A stretch of DNA of 64,000 nt, taken from assembly GCF_025061645.1 (NCBI RefSeq), contig NZ_JANYMP010000004.1, positions 303,117 through 367,116 on the forward strand, given 5' to 3'. The notes beneath the pieces were generated by a model that saw only the letters and a list, made by a program, of their open reading frames with translations, ran no database searches and was not told where the DNA came from. Source of the stretch: Umezawaea endophytica (GTDB lineage: Bacteria > Actinomycetota > Actinomycetes > Mycobacteriales > Pseudonocardiaceae). Position numbers and translations under genes: made by a program. Below, one piece after another: positions 41,926 through 49,874 of this stretch. Each line of letters starts with the position of its first letter. Positions within the stretch are counted from its first letter, which is position 1.

Positions 41926-42966
41926 GTGCGGGACAAGCGTCCGACCATCTCGGACATCGCGAAGGCGGCAGGCGTGTCGACCGGCGCGGTGTCGTACGCG
42001 CTCAACGGGCGGCCGGGTGTCTCGGAGACGACCCGGAGGCGGGTCATGGACATCGCGGACCGGCTCGGCTGGGTGCCGAGCAGCGCCGCCCGCTCGCTGT
42101 CCGACGGTCGGGCCAACGCGATCGGGCTCGTGGTCGACCGGCCCGCCCGCGAACTCGGCGTCGAGCCGTTCTTCGTGCAGTTGATCGCCGGGGTCCAGGA
42201 CGCGCTCGCCGACGGTCCCACGGCGCTGCTGCTCCAGGTCACGGACGACGCCACGGCCGAGCTCGAAGCCTATCGCCGCTGGTGGGCGGGCCGCCGGGTG
42301 GACGGTGTGCTGCTGGCCGACCTGCGCGCCGACGACCCGCGCGTCGACCTGGTGCGCGAACTCGGCCTGCCGACGGTGATCCTCGCCGAACCCGTGCTGC
42401 CGGACCTGCCGTGCGTGTGGACCGACGACGAGTCCGCCGTGGCCGAGGTCGTCGAGTACCTGGTGGCGCTCGGCCACCGCCGGATCGTCCGGGTCGCCGG
42501 GCCGGACACGTTCGTGCACACCAGGATCAGGTCGAAGGCCTTCACCGAGGCCGCCGCGCGGCTCGGCCTGAGCGACGCCCGCGCCGTGCACGCCGACTAC
42601 TCCGACGAGGCTGCGGCCCGCGTCACCCGCCGGGTGCTGACCGGTGCGGAGCCGCCGACCGCGATGGTGTTCGACAACGACGTGATGGCGGTGTCGGCGC
42701 TCGCCGTGGCCCACGAGCTCGGCATCCCGGTGCCGGACCGGCTGTCGATCGTCGCCTGGGACGACTCCGCGCTGTGCAGGCTGGTGCGTCCCGCGCTGAC
42801 CGCCGTGCGCAGGCCGATAGCCGAACGGGGGGCGACCGCCGTGCGCCTGCTGCTCGACGTGATCGGCGGCGGCGAGCCCCGGCACGTCAAGACCTCGGAC
42901 CCCGAGCTGGTGCCCAGGTCGAGCACCGGGCCCGTTTCCGACCAGGCCTTGTCCTCCCGCAATTAA
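41926..42966 (+). CDS. LacI-family transcriptional regulator (probable repressor at TTAACCGGTTAA sites)
   Basis: 346 aa, GTG start preceded by GGGGGAG. N-terminal helix-turn-helix TISDIAKAAGVSTGAVSYALNG (residues ~7-28), hinge with SSAARSLSDGRANAIG, then a complete effector domain. Four TTAACCGGTTAA-like sites lie before the ROK kinase, CE7 esterase, GDSL esterase and GH74 genes; one overlaps this gene's own stop codon. The simplest reading is that this protein binds them. The effector is probably a hemicellulose-derived sugar. It is the full-length paralogue of the HTH-less protein at 37897. Confidence 0.88.
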   Translation: MRDKRPTISDIAKAAGVSTGAVSYALNGRPGVSETTRRRVMDIADRLGWVPSSAARSLSDGRANAIGLVVDRPARELGVEPFFVQLIAGVQDALADGPTALLLQVTDDATAELEAYRRWWAGRRVDGVLLADLRADDPRVDLVRELGLPTVILAEPVLPDLPCVWTDDESAVAEVVEYLVALGHRRIVRVAGPDTFVHTRIRSKAFTEAAARLGLSDARAVHADYSDEAAARVTRRVLTGAEPPTAMVFDNDVMAVSALAVAHELGIPVPDRLSIVAWDDSALCRLVRPALTAVRRPIAERGATAVRLLLDVIGGGEPRHVKTSDPELVPRSSTGPVSDQALSSRN

Positions 42967-42977
42967 CCGCTTAACCT
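42949..42977 (+). promoter_or_regulatory. Promoter with TTAACCGCTTAA operator before the GDSL esterase
   Basis: TTGTCC at 42949-42954, 17-bp spacer, TAACCT at 42972-42977. TTAACCGCTTAA (42963-42974; 11 of 12 consensus matches) overlaps spacer and -10, and also the LacI stop codon. Confidence 0.55.
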
Positions 42978-43043
42978 GGAATCGCCTGCCGGCTCACCAC
43001 TTCTCGTGGCGAGGAATCGCATCCCTGCGATGGAAGGTGTTCC

Positions 43044-44102
43044 ATGAAAGCGCTCTTCGCCGTCCTGCTGGCACTCGTGGCCTGCCTGACGCCCGCACTC
43101 CCCGCCTCGGCCGCCGCCCCCGTCCGGATCATGGCCCTCGGCGACTCGATCACCGGCTCACCCGGCTGCTGGCGCGCCCTGCTGTGGCAGCACCTGCAAA
43201 CCTCCGGCCTCACCAACACCGACTTCGTCGGTACCCTGCCCGCACAGGGCTGCGGCTTCACCTACGACGGGGAGAACGAGGGCCACGGCGGCTTCCTGGC
43301 CACCAGGATCGCCGACGAGAACCAGCTACCGGGCTGGCTGTCCGCGACGCTGCCGGACGTCGTCCTCATGCACCTGGGCACCAACGACGTGTGGAACGGC
43401 ATCCCCGCCACCACGATCCTCAACGCCTACACCAAGCTGCTCGGCCAGATGCGCGCGAGCAACCCCGCCACCAAGCTCCTGGTCGCCCAGATCATCCCGA
43501 TGAACCCGAGCGGCTGCGCCGCGTGCGCCCAGCGGGTCGTCGACCTGAACAACGCCATCCCCGGCTGGGCGTCGGCCAACTCCACGACCCGCTCGCCGAT
43601 CACCGTGGTCGACCAGTGGACCGGCTTCAGCACGGCGACCGACACCTACGACGGCGTGCACCCCAACGACACCACCGGCATCCGCAAGATCGAGAGCCGC
43701 TGGTACCCGCCGCTGGCCGCCGCGCTCTCCGGCACCCCGACGACCGGCACCGCGCTGGTCGGCACCCAGTCGGGCCGCTGCCTCGACGTCTCCGGCTCGG
43801 GCACCACCCAGCTCTGGGACTGCACCGGCGCCACCAGCCAGCGCTGGACCACCACGGCGGCGCGCGAACTCCGCACCGACGCCTCGACCTGCCTGGAGGG
43901 CACGACCCAGGGCACCACCACCCAGGCCCGCCCGTGCACCGGCGCGGCGAACCAGCAGTGGACGCTCAACACCGACGGTTCCCTCGCCAACGCCCAGTCC
44001 GGCCTGTGCCTGGACGCGATGGGCCAGGGCACCGCGAACGGCACCCGCACCGCCCCGTGGCCGTGCAACGGCCAGGCCAACCAGAAGTGGAGCCGCCGCT
44101 GA
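43044..44102 (+). CDS. Secreted GDSL/CE3-type esterase with C-terminal ricin-type (CBM13) domain
   Basis: 352 aa. Signal peptide ~1-23 (ends PASAAAP). SGNH hydrolase domain ~26-225: block I MALGDSIT (Ser), LGTND (Asn), and DGVHPN (Asp/His), the pattern of CE3 acetyl xylan esterases. After a short Thr-rich linker, a ricin-B-like beta-trefoil (~235-352) with repeated SGRCLD, TCLEG, GLCLDAM and QxW motifs, typical of CBM13 xylan/galactose binding. It probably deacetylates xylan outside the cell. It carries its own promoter and operator in the putative LacI regulon. Confidence 0.88.
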   Translation: MKALFAVLLALVACLTPALPASAAAPVRIMALGDSITGSPGCWRALLWQHLQTSGLTNTDFVGTLPAQGCGFTYDGENEGHGGFLATRIADENQLPGWLSATLPDVVLMHLGTNDVWNGIPATTILNAYTKLLGQMRASNPATKLLVAQIIPMNPSGCAACAQRVVDLNNAIPGWASANSTTRSPITVVDQWTGFSTATDTYDGVHPNDTTGIRKIESRWYPPLAAALSGTPTTGTALVGTQSGRCLDVSGSGTTQLWDCTGATSQRWTTTAARELRTDASTCLEGTTQGTTTQARPCTGAANQQWTLNTDGSLANAQSGLCLDAMGQGTANGTRTAPWPCNGQANQKWSRR

Positions 44103-44108
44103 CCGGAC

Positions 44109-44131
44109 GGCGGCCACCCGCCCTGGCCGCC
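44109..44131. terminator. Bidirectional hairpin terminator
   Basis: 8-bp stem (GGCGGCCA at 44109-44116 with 44124-44131), 7-nt loop, in the 36-bp gap between two convergent genes. Confidence 0.6.
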
Positions 44132-44138
44132 GGTCCCG

Positions 44139-45794
44139 TCAGAGCAGCAGGCCCGCGAGGAACCCGACGACCAGCAGCACCCCGGCCAGCGCGAGCAGGA
44201 CGCCCCGCTGCCGGACGGGCGGTGTCATGAGCACCGCCTCCCACCGGTACCTCGCGGCGGTGGTCTTGAGGCAGGAGTGCCTGCGCTCGTTCGCGACCGC
44301 GAAACCCAGCGGTGGCTCGTCGGCGTGCCGCAGCGCGTCCGGCGCGGGGAACTTCCGGCGCAGCATCCAGCCCACGAGTTCGTCGAACTGCCTGGCCGTC
44401 CCGTTGTCCACGCACAGGTGGTACGCGGCGTGCAGGAACAGGCTGCCCGGTCTGAGCGTCAGGAGGTGGTCCTTCAGCGCGATCACGGCGAGGGTGGACA
44501 CCAGGTCCTCGCCTTTCTGGCCGTAACCGAACCGCATGATCGTCAGCGCCGCGTTCCAGAGGTGCTCGTCCCCCTGGTCGGGCATGCCCTCCACCACCGC
44601 GGTCAGGTAGTCGTTGCGCACGAGTTGCCCGCGGATCGCCTGCCGCTCCTCGGGGGTGGGCTGCCCGAGCCGGGCCTCCATCTCGGCGAGCCCGGCCGCC
44701 ACGTCCTCCTCGTTGGCCATCACGACGACCAGGCGGTCGTGGGGGACCTTGTGCCACAGGACCGCGGGCCGCGGCTCGGTCGGCGGCCGGTCGTCCTCCG
44801 ACCGGCCGTGGTCGAGCGGGACGCCGAAGGTGGGCGGGACGACGGGGGTGATCATCGTGAGGTCCTCGTCGGGCGGGGCCGGGAACTGCCGCGCCGCGGC
44901 GGGTTCCGCGCCGCCGAGCGCTCGGACCACCCGGCCCACCCGGTCCGGCGCGCCACCCACCAGGTCGGCCACCCAGGCCCGGTACTCGGGCAGCCTGCCG
45001 GTCGACGCGTACTCCACGTAGGTCGAGACGAGCCTCTCCGCCGCGTCGGCGGCACCGTCCCCGGCCAGCGCCTCGTCCAGGTAGAGCCGCCGGTGACCGG
45101 TCTCCCCGGCGAGGGGCGCGGCGCGGAGGAACAGGACGGACGGCAGGTCCGGCACGTCGCGGCCGTCGGTGACCTCGTAGGTCGAGAACGTCCACGCGGG
45201 CAGCAGCGGCTCGGTGATCCGCCGCGACAGCCACACGAGTTCGGCGACGGCGTGCTCCGGCGCGTCCAGCACGGTCAGCCGGGCGAGGGGGTCGGCGAGC
45301 AGGGCGCGGACCACGGGGACGACGTAGTGCCGCTGCCGCAGCGAACGGCGGTCCAGTTCGGGGGCGACGGCGGCGTGGTGCTCGTGCAGCGCGTCGACGT
45401 GCAGCGTGTCGAGCGGGATCGCCGAGGACCCCTCCTGCCAGCGCCGCCAGTCCCACAGCGCGGCGGCGTGCTGCCCGAGGTCGCTCGCCGAGCCCACGAT
45501 GGCGTGCGACCAGTTGCGCCCCGCCTCGCCCTCGTTGGTGCGGCGCAGCAGCGCGGCGGACCCGTCGCCGAACTCCAGGTAGGACAGCGAGTGGTCGGGC
45601 AGGTAGGACTGGCCCCCGACCTGGCTCGAGTGCAGCCGGACGTGGTTGCGCAGGCGTTCCTTCCACACCGCGACCCGGCTGGACGTCGTGGGGAAGGTGG
45701 TCCAGGCGATGTCCATCGCACCGCCCGCACCGGAGTCGACGAACCCGAACACGATCTGGTCGAGGTGGCCCCTCGCTTCCTGCCCCGCACCCAT
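44139..45794 (-). CDS. GTPase-associated protein (GAP1-N2-like) with C-terminal membrane anchor
   Basis: 551 aa; the ATG overlaps the TGA of the GTPase gene by one base (TGATG). The N-terminal domain ~10-160 (LSYLEFGDGSAALLRRTNEGEAGRNWSHAIVG) resembles the GTPase-associated N-terminal domains found next to TRAFAC-like GTPases in multicellular actinobacteria. The middle ~170-500 is a mainly helical region without known motifs. The last ~20 residues are one hydrophobic helix (GVLLALAGVLLVVGFLAGLLL), so it is tail-anchored. Last gene of the six-gene operon. Family naming is from memory of Pfam and unchecked; the molecular role is unknown. Confidence 0.7.
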   Translation of the reverse strand: MGAGQEARGHLDQIVFGFVDSGAGGAMDIAWTTFPTTSSRVAVWKERLRNHVRLHSSQVGGQSYLPDHSLSYLEFGDGSAALLRRTNEGEAGRNWSHAIVGSASDLGQHAAALWDWRRWQEGSSAIPLDTLHVDALHEHHAAVAPELDRRSLRQRHYVVPVVRALLADPLARLTVLDAPEHAVAELVWLSRRITEPLLPAWTFSTYEVTDGRDVPDLPSVLFLRAAPLAGETGHRRLYLDEALAGDGAADAAERLVSTYVEYASTGRLPEYRAWVADLVGGAPDRVGRVVRALGGAEPAAARQFPAPPDEDLTMITPVVPPTFGVPLDHGRSEDDRPPTEPRPAVLWHKVPHDRLVVVMANEEDVAAGLAEMEARLGQPTPEERQAIRGQLVRNDYLTAVVEGMPDQGDEHLWNAALTIMRFGYGQKGEDLVSTLAVIALKDHLLTLRPGSLFLHAAYHLCVDNGTARQFDELVGWMLRRKFPAPDALRHADEPPLGFAVANERRHSCLKTTAARYRWEAVLMTPPVRQRGVLLALAGVLLVVGFLAGLLL

Positions 45795-46831
45795 CACCGA
45801 CCTACCTGGGCCGCTTCGGGGCCGGTGAGCACCCCGGTCATGGCGAGGAGCGCGACCAGCGGCCGCAGGACCCTCATCGGGTGGACGCCCCGCGGGTAGC
45901 GCTCGTCCTCGGCCGCCACGCCGGTGGCCGAGACGAAGTGCATCGTGCACCGGTCGAACCTGTCGTACAGGTCGCGGGCGAAGTTCGCCCCGTACTGGTC
46001 CAGCACCGCGTAGACGTCCCTGCTCTCGGTGAGGAAGTCGTTCGCCACCAGCGGTCCGCGGTCGTCCGGCAGGCGCAGCCACCGGTCGACCGGGTGCGTG
46101 TACCGCAACTGGTCGGACTTCATCAGGACGACGGTCGAGGGGATGGACCGGAGGTGCGGGACGACCCCCAGCCGCGCCAGCGCGTCGCTGATCCACTCGT
46201 TGCCGCCCGCCGTGCGGGCCATCACCTGGTCGGCGTCCTCGACGAACATCAGGGCGTTGGTGTTCAGCAGGAACCGCGACCTGAGGCTGTTGTGCGCCAT
46301 CGCGCGGAAGTTCTCGCCCCCGGTGTCGAAGAAGATGACCGGCCGCTCGCCGGTGGGGGAGCGGACCAGGAGGAAGTCCGCGTAGCCCACGACACCGTCC
46401 CCCGTGCCGTCGAGGCTCTCCCCCCGCAGCATGGGCTCGATGTGCCCTCGGTGGAAGGCCGCGTGCTGGACACCGTCACCCGGCCTCGCGGTGACGCCCA
46501 GCGCGTTCGCCCGGCCGGTGACGAGCCCCTGGACCATCGCGGCCAGCAGGTGCGACTTCCCCGCTCGCGGGCGCCCCACCAGGCCGATCACCACCGGGGC
46601 CGGGCTCTGCCCCAGCACGACGGGCGTGTAGTGCTGCGGGGTGTCCTGCGACGGGTTGGGGCACCGGATGTAGCAGCTCGCGCGCTGGTCGGCGAGCTTG
46701 ATCGGGTTCGTGGTGTCGACGGGCTCGACCGGCAGGAAGCGGCCGTCGCGCGGGGACCACCGCAGGAGTTGGTCCTCCACCCAGGGGAACTGGTCCTGGC
46801 ACGTCGGGCAGGTGACGAGCGGCGCGGTCAT
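45794..46831 (-). CDS. TRAFAC-like GTPase with N-terminal zinc-ribbon-like Cys cluster
   Basis: 345 aa. CPTC at 8-11 with Cys53 and Cys57 (CYIRC) may form a zinc ribbon. GTPase motifs: G1 GRPRAGKS (86-93), G3-like DTGGE (169-173) in VIFFDTGGENF, G4-like MKSD (237-240). The pattern resembles the double-GTPase (DO-GTPase2-type) family encoded with GAP1-like partners. ATGA overlap with the upstream pseudokinase gene and TGATG overlap with the downstream gene indicate tight stoichiometric coupling. It probably acts as the molecular switch of the operon's system. Confidence 0.78.
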   Translation of the reverse strand: MTAPLVTCPTCQDQFPWVEDQLLRWSPRDGRFLPVEPVDTTNPIKLADQRASCYIRCPNPSQDTPQHYTPVVLGQSPAPVVIGLVGRPRAGKSHLLAAMVQGLVTGRANALGVTARPGDGVQHAAFHRGHIEPMLRGESLDGTGDGVVGYADFLLVRSPTGERPVIFFDTGGENFRAMAHNSLRSRFLLNTNALMFVEDADQVMARTAGGNEWISDALARLGVVPHLRSIPSTVVLMKSDQLRYTHPVDRWLRLPDDRGPLVANDFLTESRDVYAVLDQYGANFARDLYDRFDRCTMHFVSATGVAAEDERYPRGVHPMRVLRPLVALLAMTGVLTGPEAAQVGR

Positions 46832-47748
46832 CGTTCGGCTCCCATGCGGTCGTGCGGGCGGGGCGCGGGGCCCGCGGCCGTCGCGCTCGGCGGGGCCTGC
46901 GGCGGGTAGCCGGCGGACTTGACCGAGCGAACGGTGTCGAAGCGCGCCCTGCCGCGGTGGAGCGCGGCGTCCTGGTCGTCGGACGGGGCGGGCGCGGCGG
47001 CGTTCACCCGCCGCAGCAGGTCCACGGCGGACGGGCGTTCGTGCGGGTTGTCGGCGAACACGCCCGACAGCAGCGAGCGCAGCCACGGCACCGCCGTGCC
47101 GGACGGGTGCCCGTCGCCCGTCGTGGGCACCCCGGTGTACACCTCGTACAGCAGCCTGCCCGCCGCGAGGACGTCGTCCCCGTGGTGGGCGGGCGGCCAC
47201 ACCCCGGACCGCGACGGTTCGCCGCCGAGCACGGCGTGCTCGAAGTTGACGAGCCGCACCGAGGACCCGTCGAGCCGCAGCGCGGGCAGGCCGACGTTCC
47301 CGTGGACCAGGTCCACGGCGTCCAGGTGGGCGAGCGCCCGGAGCAGGCTCACGGTGAACTCCGTGCGCTGCGAGTCCAGCAGCCTGCCGACCGCGGTCGC
47401 CGCGCCCGTCGAGCTGTACCCGGTGAGGAGGGCGAACGGCTTGTCGCTGTCGAACTGGTACCCCAGCAGCCTGGGCAGCTCGGCAGGCGGCCGTTCGGCC
47501 CGGTACAGCCGCGTCGTCCGGGTCACCGCGCGGATCTCGTTGTCCAGCCACACCTGGGAGATCTCGGGTTGGACCGCCGAGGCCGGGGGCAGGGTGCGCA
47601 GGACGACCCGGTCGCCGGTGTTGAGCTTCCCCTCCGCCGTGCGGAGGACCGAGCCCGCCTCCACCGTGCCCGTCGTCCGCAGGCGCCACGTGCGCGGCGC
47701 GCCCCAGGCGTCCCGTCCGTGCAGGACGACCTCCTGGTCCCCGCTCAC
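46828..47748 (-). CDS. Serine/threonine protein kinase-like pseudokinase
   Basis: 306 aa, GTG start overlapping the preceding stop (GTGA). A kinase-like fold of ~270 residues is visible: VVLRTLPP strand, a helix with E71, a hinge-like FALLTGYSSTGA, and a C-lobe ending HERPSAVDLLRRV as in Hanks-type kinases. The catalytic loop HRD is replaced by HGN (149-151) and DFG by NFE (168-170), and no clear glycine loop or catalytic Lys is evident, so phosphotransfer is unlikely. It probably works as a regulatory scaffold for the GTPase it is coupled to. C-terminal ~40 residues are disordered and Pro/Ala-rich. Confidence 0.75.
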   Translation of the reverse strand: MSGDQEVVLHGRDAWGAPRTWRLRTTGTVEAGSVLRTAEGKLNTGDRVVLRTLPPASAVQPEISQVWLDNEIRAVTRTTRLYRAERPPAELPRLLGYQFDSDKPFALLTGYSSTGAATAVGRLLDSQRTEFTVSLLRALAHLDAVDLVHGNVGLPALRLDGSSVRLVNFEHAVLGGEPSRSGVWPPAHHGDDVLAAGRLLYEVYTGVPTTGDGHPSGTAVPWLRSLLSGVFADNPHERPSAVDLLRRVNAAAPAPSDDQDAALHRGRARFDTVRSVKSAGYPPQAPPSATAAGPAPRPHDRMGAER

Positions 47749-49874
47749 AGGTCACCGCCGGGGTCCGCCGACAGCGGGGGAGCGACCCGGCGCACGACGT
47801 CCCTGCGGAGCGGTACGAGGCGCAGGACGCCGACGACGTCCTGGTCGGTGTCCACGATCTCGTGGCCGATGACGCCGAACAGCTCCAGCACGTGCTCCGG
47901 CGCGAACCGGATGACCCGGACGCCGGACCAGTCGGGGTTGAGCCGCCTGATGTCGGACAGGTGGCAGAGCTGCCGCATCTCCTCGCGACCGGACGCCTTC
48001 AGCACGCGGCGCGCGTCGACCGAGTCCTCCCAGAACGCCTCCTCCAGCGCGCCCCTGGCGTCGACCGCCCCCATCGGCGGCCTGCGGTGCCCGCCGGAGC
48101 GGCGGAGGTAGTCGACGTACTCCTTCGTGAGGGTCCGCGCCCGGAGCGCCACCAGTCCGGGTTCCGCCGTCAGCGGAGCGCCCGAGGCGATGGCCCGCAC
48201 GGACTCGTCCAGCGCCGTCGTGCTGATCCGCTCCAGGTCGCGGTGGATCACGTCGACCAGGTCGTGGTGGTTGCCGGTGCGGACGTCACCGTCCACGGGG
48301 CTCTCGGAGCAGGTCTCGGTGAAGACGGCCCGCACGTCGTCGCACCCGCCCGCGAGCAGCAGCGCGGCGTCGGCCGTCCGCCTGCGCAGGTCCGCGCTGC
48401 CCTGCCTGCCGACGACGAACTCGTCGACCAGCCCGACCAGCCCTTCGTGCACCGTCGCGGCCTGCCCCAGCAGGAGGGTCGAGGTCCAGCGGTCCACCTG
48501 CGCGCGCCACACCAGCACCAGCGCGGTCAGCGAGACGAGCACGGACAGCCCGCACACCAGCGCTTCGAACGGTTCGGGCACCGGGACCATCGGCGGGACC
48601 AGGAGACCGCCCGCCACGCCCGCGACGGCCGTCGCGCCGACCACGGCGAGCACCTTCCCGGTGGCAGGTCCGCCCGGCGGGCGCCTCGTCAGCAGGAACG
48701 CCAGCAGCCCCAGCCAGAGCGCGGCGGAGACCGGACCGGCGGCGATCCCCGAGACGGGCAGCGCCGCCGTGGCGAAGCAGGTGGCCAGCACGACGGGCAG
48801 CACCGCCAGCACCGGGCTCCACCGGTTCGCCCTGGCGGACTCCGGCCGTTCCAGCGCGACCCTGGTGGTGAACGCGTTGACGTTCGCGTCGCGGCCCGCC
48901 TGGGAGTTGGCCAGGTGCCGCAGCGCCCGGCTCGCGCCGAGCAGCGACCCGCTGCGCAACCGGCCCTTCAGCAGGGCGCCCGTCGTGGCCGCCACGGCGG
49001 AGTGGTCGACCGCCTGCGGGTGCGGCACGCCCATCGCGGCGAGGGCGTCGTCGTCGGGGGCGGGGAGCCGTTGCACCAGCGACACCGCCTCCAGTGCGAT
49101 CGTCCGGTGCGCTTCGAGCGCGGCGCCCGCGAGGGCGACCCGTTCGCAGGCCGCGTCGCCACCGGTGGTGAACGCGCCGTTCCACCTGCGCAGCGCGGCG
49201 GTCGCGGCGACGGCGTCGGCCAGTCGCTGCTGGGCCGCCGCGCGCCTGCGGTGCAGCGGGGACCGCGGCACGACCGCCGCCGCGGTCCCCGTGCCCGCCC
49301 GCTTCCCGGCGGCCGGTTCCTCGGACGCGGGAGCCTGGTCGTTCGTGCCGGACATCTGCCGCAACGCCCGCAGCAGCAACGTGGTCAGCTCGGCGGGCTG
49401 GACCGACGGGTGCACGACGTCCGTGGCCGGGGAGGCGACGTGGAACGGGATCTCGCGCACCCTCCTGACCACCTCGTCGAAGACCGGCCGGGAGCCGAGC
49501 ACCCGGAGCAGGTCGGCGAGCCCGTCCTCGACCTCCGGCTCCGACTGCCTGCCGCGATCGGTGCCGCCCTCCCACCGGACGCCCACCTCGCTGCCGACCC
49601 ACAGCGTCACGCAGGCCTGCCCGAGCATGGACGACAGCCGCAGCGCGGGACTCCCGTGCTCGTCGGTGGTCATCGGTCCGACGAGCACCAGCACGATCTC
49701 GCGGACCTGGCCGATGGTGGCGAGCTGGTGGTAGCGCGAGTGGTTCTCCGCCGAACGGGACGCGAGGTCGACCACGACGATCCGGCTCGCCACGTTCCGG
49801 ATCGCGGGCCCGTCGGGGTCGATCCCGGACGAGGCCCCCGGCCTGAGGTCGACGACGTCGACGAGCCGGGTCAC
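47745..49874 (-). CDS. Multi-span membrane protein of the GTPase/tubulin-like operon, unknown function
   Basis: 709 aa, GTG start overlapping the tubulin-like gene stop (GTGA). N-terminal ~150 residues look like a soluble alpha/beta domain (RIVVVDLASRS, REIVLVLVGP). A linker rich in Ala/Arg follows, then a membrane core at ~325-440 with about four helices (for example SPVLAVLPVVLATCFATAAL, and ALVCGLSVLVSLTALVLVW), and a ~250-residue cytoplasmic C-terminus with helical segments. No catalytic motif recognised. Gene coupling on both sides suggests a membrane platform for the tubulin-like and GTPase components. Confidence 0.7.
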   Translation of the reverse strand: MTRLVDVVDLRPGASSGIDPDGPAIRNVASRIVVVDLASRSAENHSRYHQLATIGQVREIVLVLVGPMTTDEHGSPALRLSSMLGQACVTLWVGSEVGVRWEGGTDRGRQSEPEVEDGLADLLRVLGSRPVFDEVVRRVREIPFHVASPATDVVHPSVQPAELTTLLLRALRQMSGTNDQAPASEEPAAGKRAGTGTAAAVVPRSPLHRRRAAAQQRLADAVAATAALRRWNGAFTTGGDAACERVALAGAALEAHRTIALEAVSLVQRLPAPDDDALAAMGVPHPQAVDHSAVAATTGALLKGRLRSGSLLGASRALRHLANSQAGRDANVNAFTTRVALERPESARANRWSPVLAVLPVVLATCFATAALPVSGIAAGPVSAALWLGLLAFLLTRRPPGGPATGKVLAVVGATAVAGVAGGLLVPPMVPVPEPFEALVCGLSVLVSLTALVLVWRAQVDRWTSTLLLGQAATVHEGLVGLVDEFVVGRQGSADLRRRTADAALLLAGGCDDVRAVFTETCSESPVDGDVRTGNHHDLVDVIHRDLERISTTALDESVRAIASGAPLTAEPGLVALRARTLTKEYVDYLRRSGGHRRPPMGAVDARGALEEAFWEDSVDARRVLKASGREEMRQLCHLSDIRRLNPDWSGVRVIRFAPEHVLELFGVIGHEIVDTDQDVVGVLRLVPLRRDVVRRVAPPLSADPGGDL

